Shown: positions 5,451-5,493 of the stretch, in pieces
Numbering within the stretch: position 1 is the first letter of the stretch
How the letters are laid out: every line of letters begins with the position of its first letter
DNA from: CAYJOG01 sp964371695 [NCBI: uncultured bacterium]
Lineage (GTDB): Bacteria > CAYJOG01
DNA length: 5,493 nucleotides
Direction: 5' to 3'
NCBI GenBank assembly: GCA_964371695.1
Contig: CAYJOG010000032.1
Span: forward strand, 7,917 to 13,409
The notes under the pieces: model-generated
Databases searched by the model: none
Seen by the model: the letters and a program-made list of their open reading frames with translations, nothing else
Told to the model about the DNA's origin: nothing
Position numbers and translations under genes: made by a program

Positions 5451-5481
5451 ACGCCTTCGGGGGGCAAAGCCCCCTTGGCGT
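5451..5481. repeat. Second GC-rich hairpin
   Basis: ACGCC (5451-5455) pairs with GGCGT (5477-5481), and GGGGGC (5460-5465) pairs with GCCCCC (5469-5474) around an AAA loop, with a small internal loop between the two stems. No T run follows within the window, so it is not a standard terminator on the plus strand. It could be a dispersed extragenic palindrome or part of a terminator for a gene arriving from the right. Confidence 0.5.
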
Positions 5482-5493
5482 GGCGAAAACCTG

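Overview
The window comes from a GC-rich bacterial chromosome. Its coding regions have strongly G/C-biased third codon positions, while the short intergenic regulatory stretches are clearly AT-richer. The genes look ordinary and chromosomal: a glutathione S-transferase-like protein, an anabolic acetohydroxyacid synthase pair, strong Shine-Dalgarno sequences and sigma70-type promoters. Together with a GTAG-headed REP pair this suggests a Gram-negative, probably Pseudomonadota-like organism. I cannot place it further from sequence alone. No mobile-element genes, CRISPR array, tRNA or rRNA are visible.

Left part (2-2437): four tightly packed plus-strand genes that look like one operon. They are a multi-pass membrane protein whose start lies at the window edge, a GST-like protein overlapping it by ATGA, and two small proteins of unknown family. 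The last two are separated by 5 bases holding half of a perfect 16-base palindrome that covers the stop and start codons. No upstream promoter can be seen because the cluster runs to the window edge.

Middle (2438-4849): an AT-rich regulatory region followed by ilvB-ilvN, the catalytic and regulatory subunits of acetohydroxyacid synthase, the first common enzyme of valine, leucine and isoleucine synthesis. The region carries a perfect 9-1-9 palindrome nested almost concentrically inside a wider 8-base inverted repeat. The right arm of that outer repeat overlaps the -35 box of a near-consensus promoter with an extended -10. The leader has a hairpin but no branched-chain-codon leader peptide, so control by a DNA-binding protein is more likely than classical attenuation. 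ilvC does not follow.

Right part (4850-5493): an intergenic stretch with an 86-base inverted pair of GTAG-headed hairpins (a REPIN-like element). It is followed by a separate promoter with a perfect -35, a 10-6-10 operator-like inverted repeat at the expected transcription start, and a 94-residue acidic helical protein built from two diverged 31-residue repeats. A 13-base-pair-stem hairpin with a T tract, and then a second GC-rich hairpin, close the unit. The small helical protein and its regulated promoter are the least explained part of the window; the rest is mostly recognisable housekeeping.
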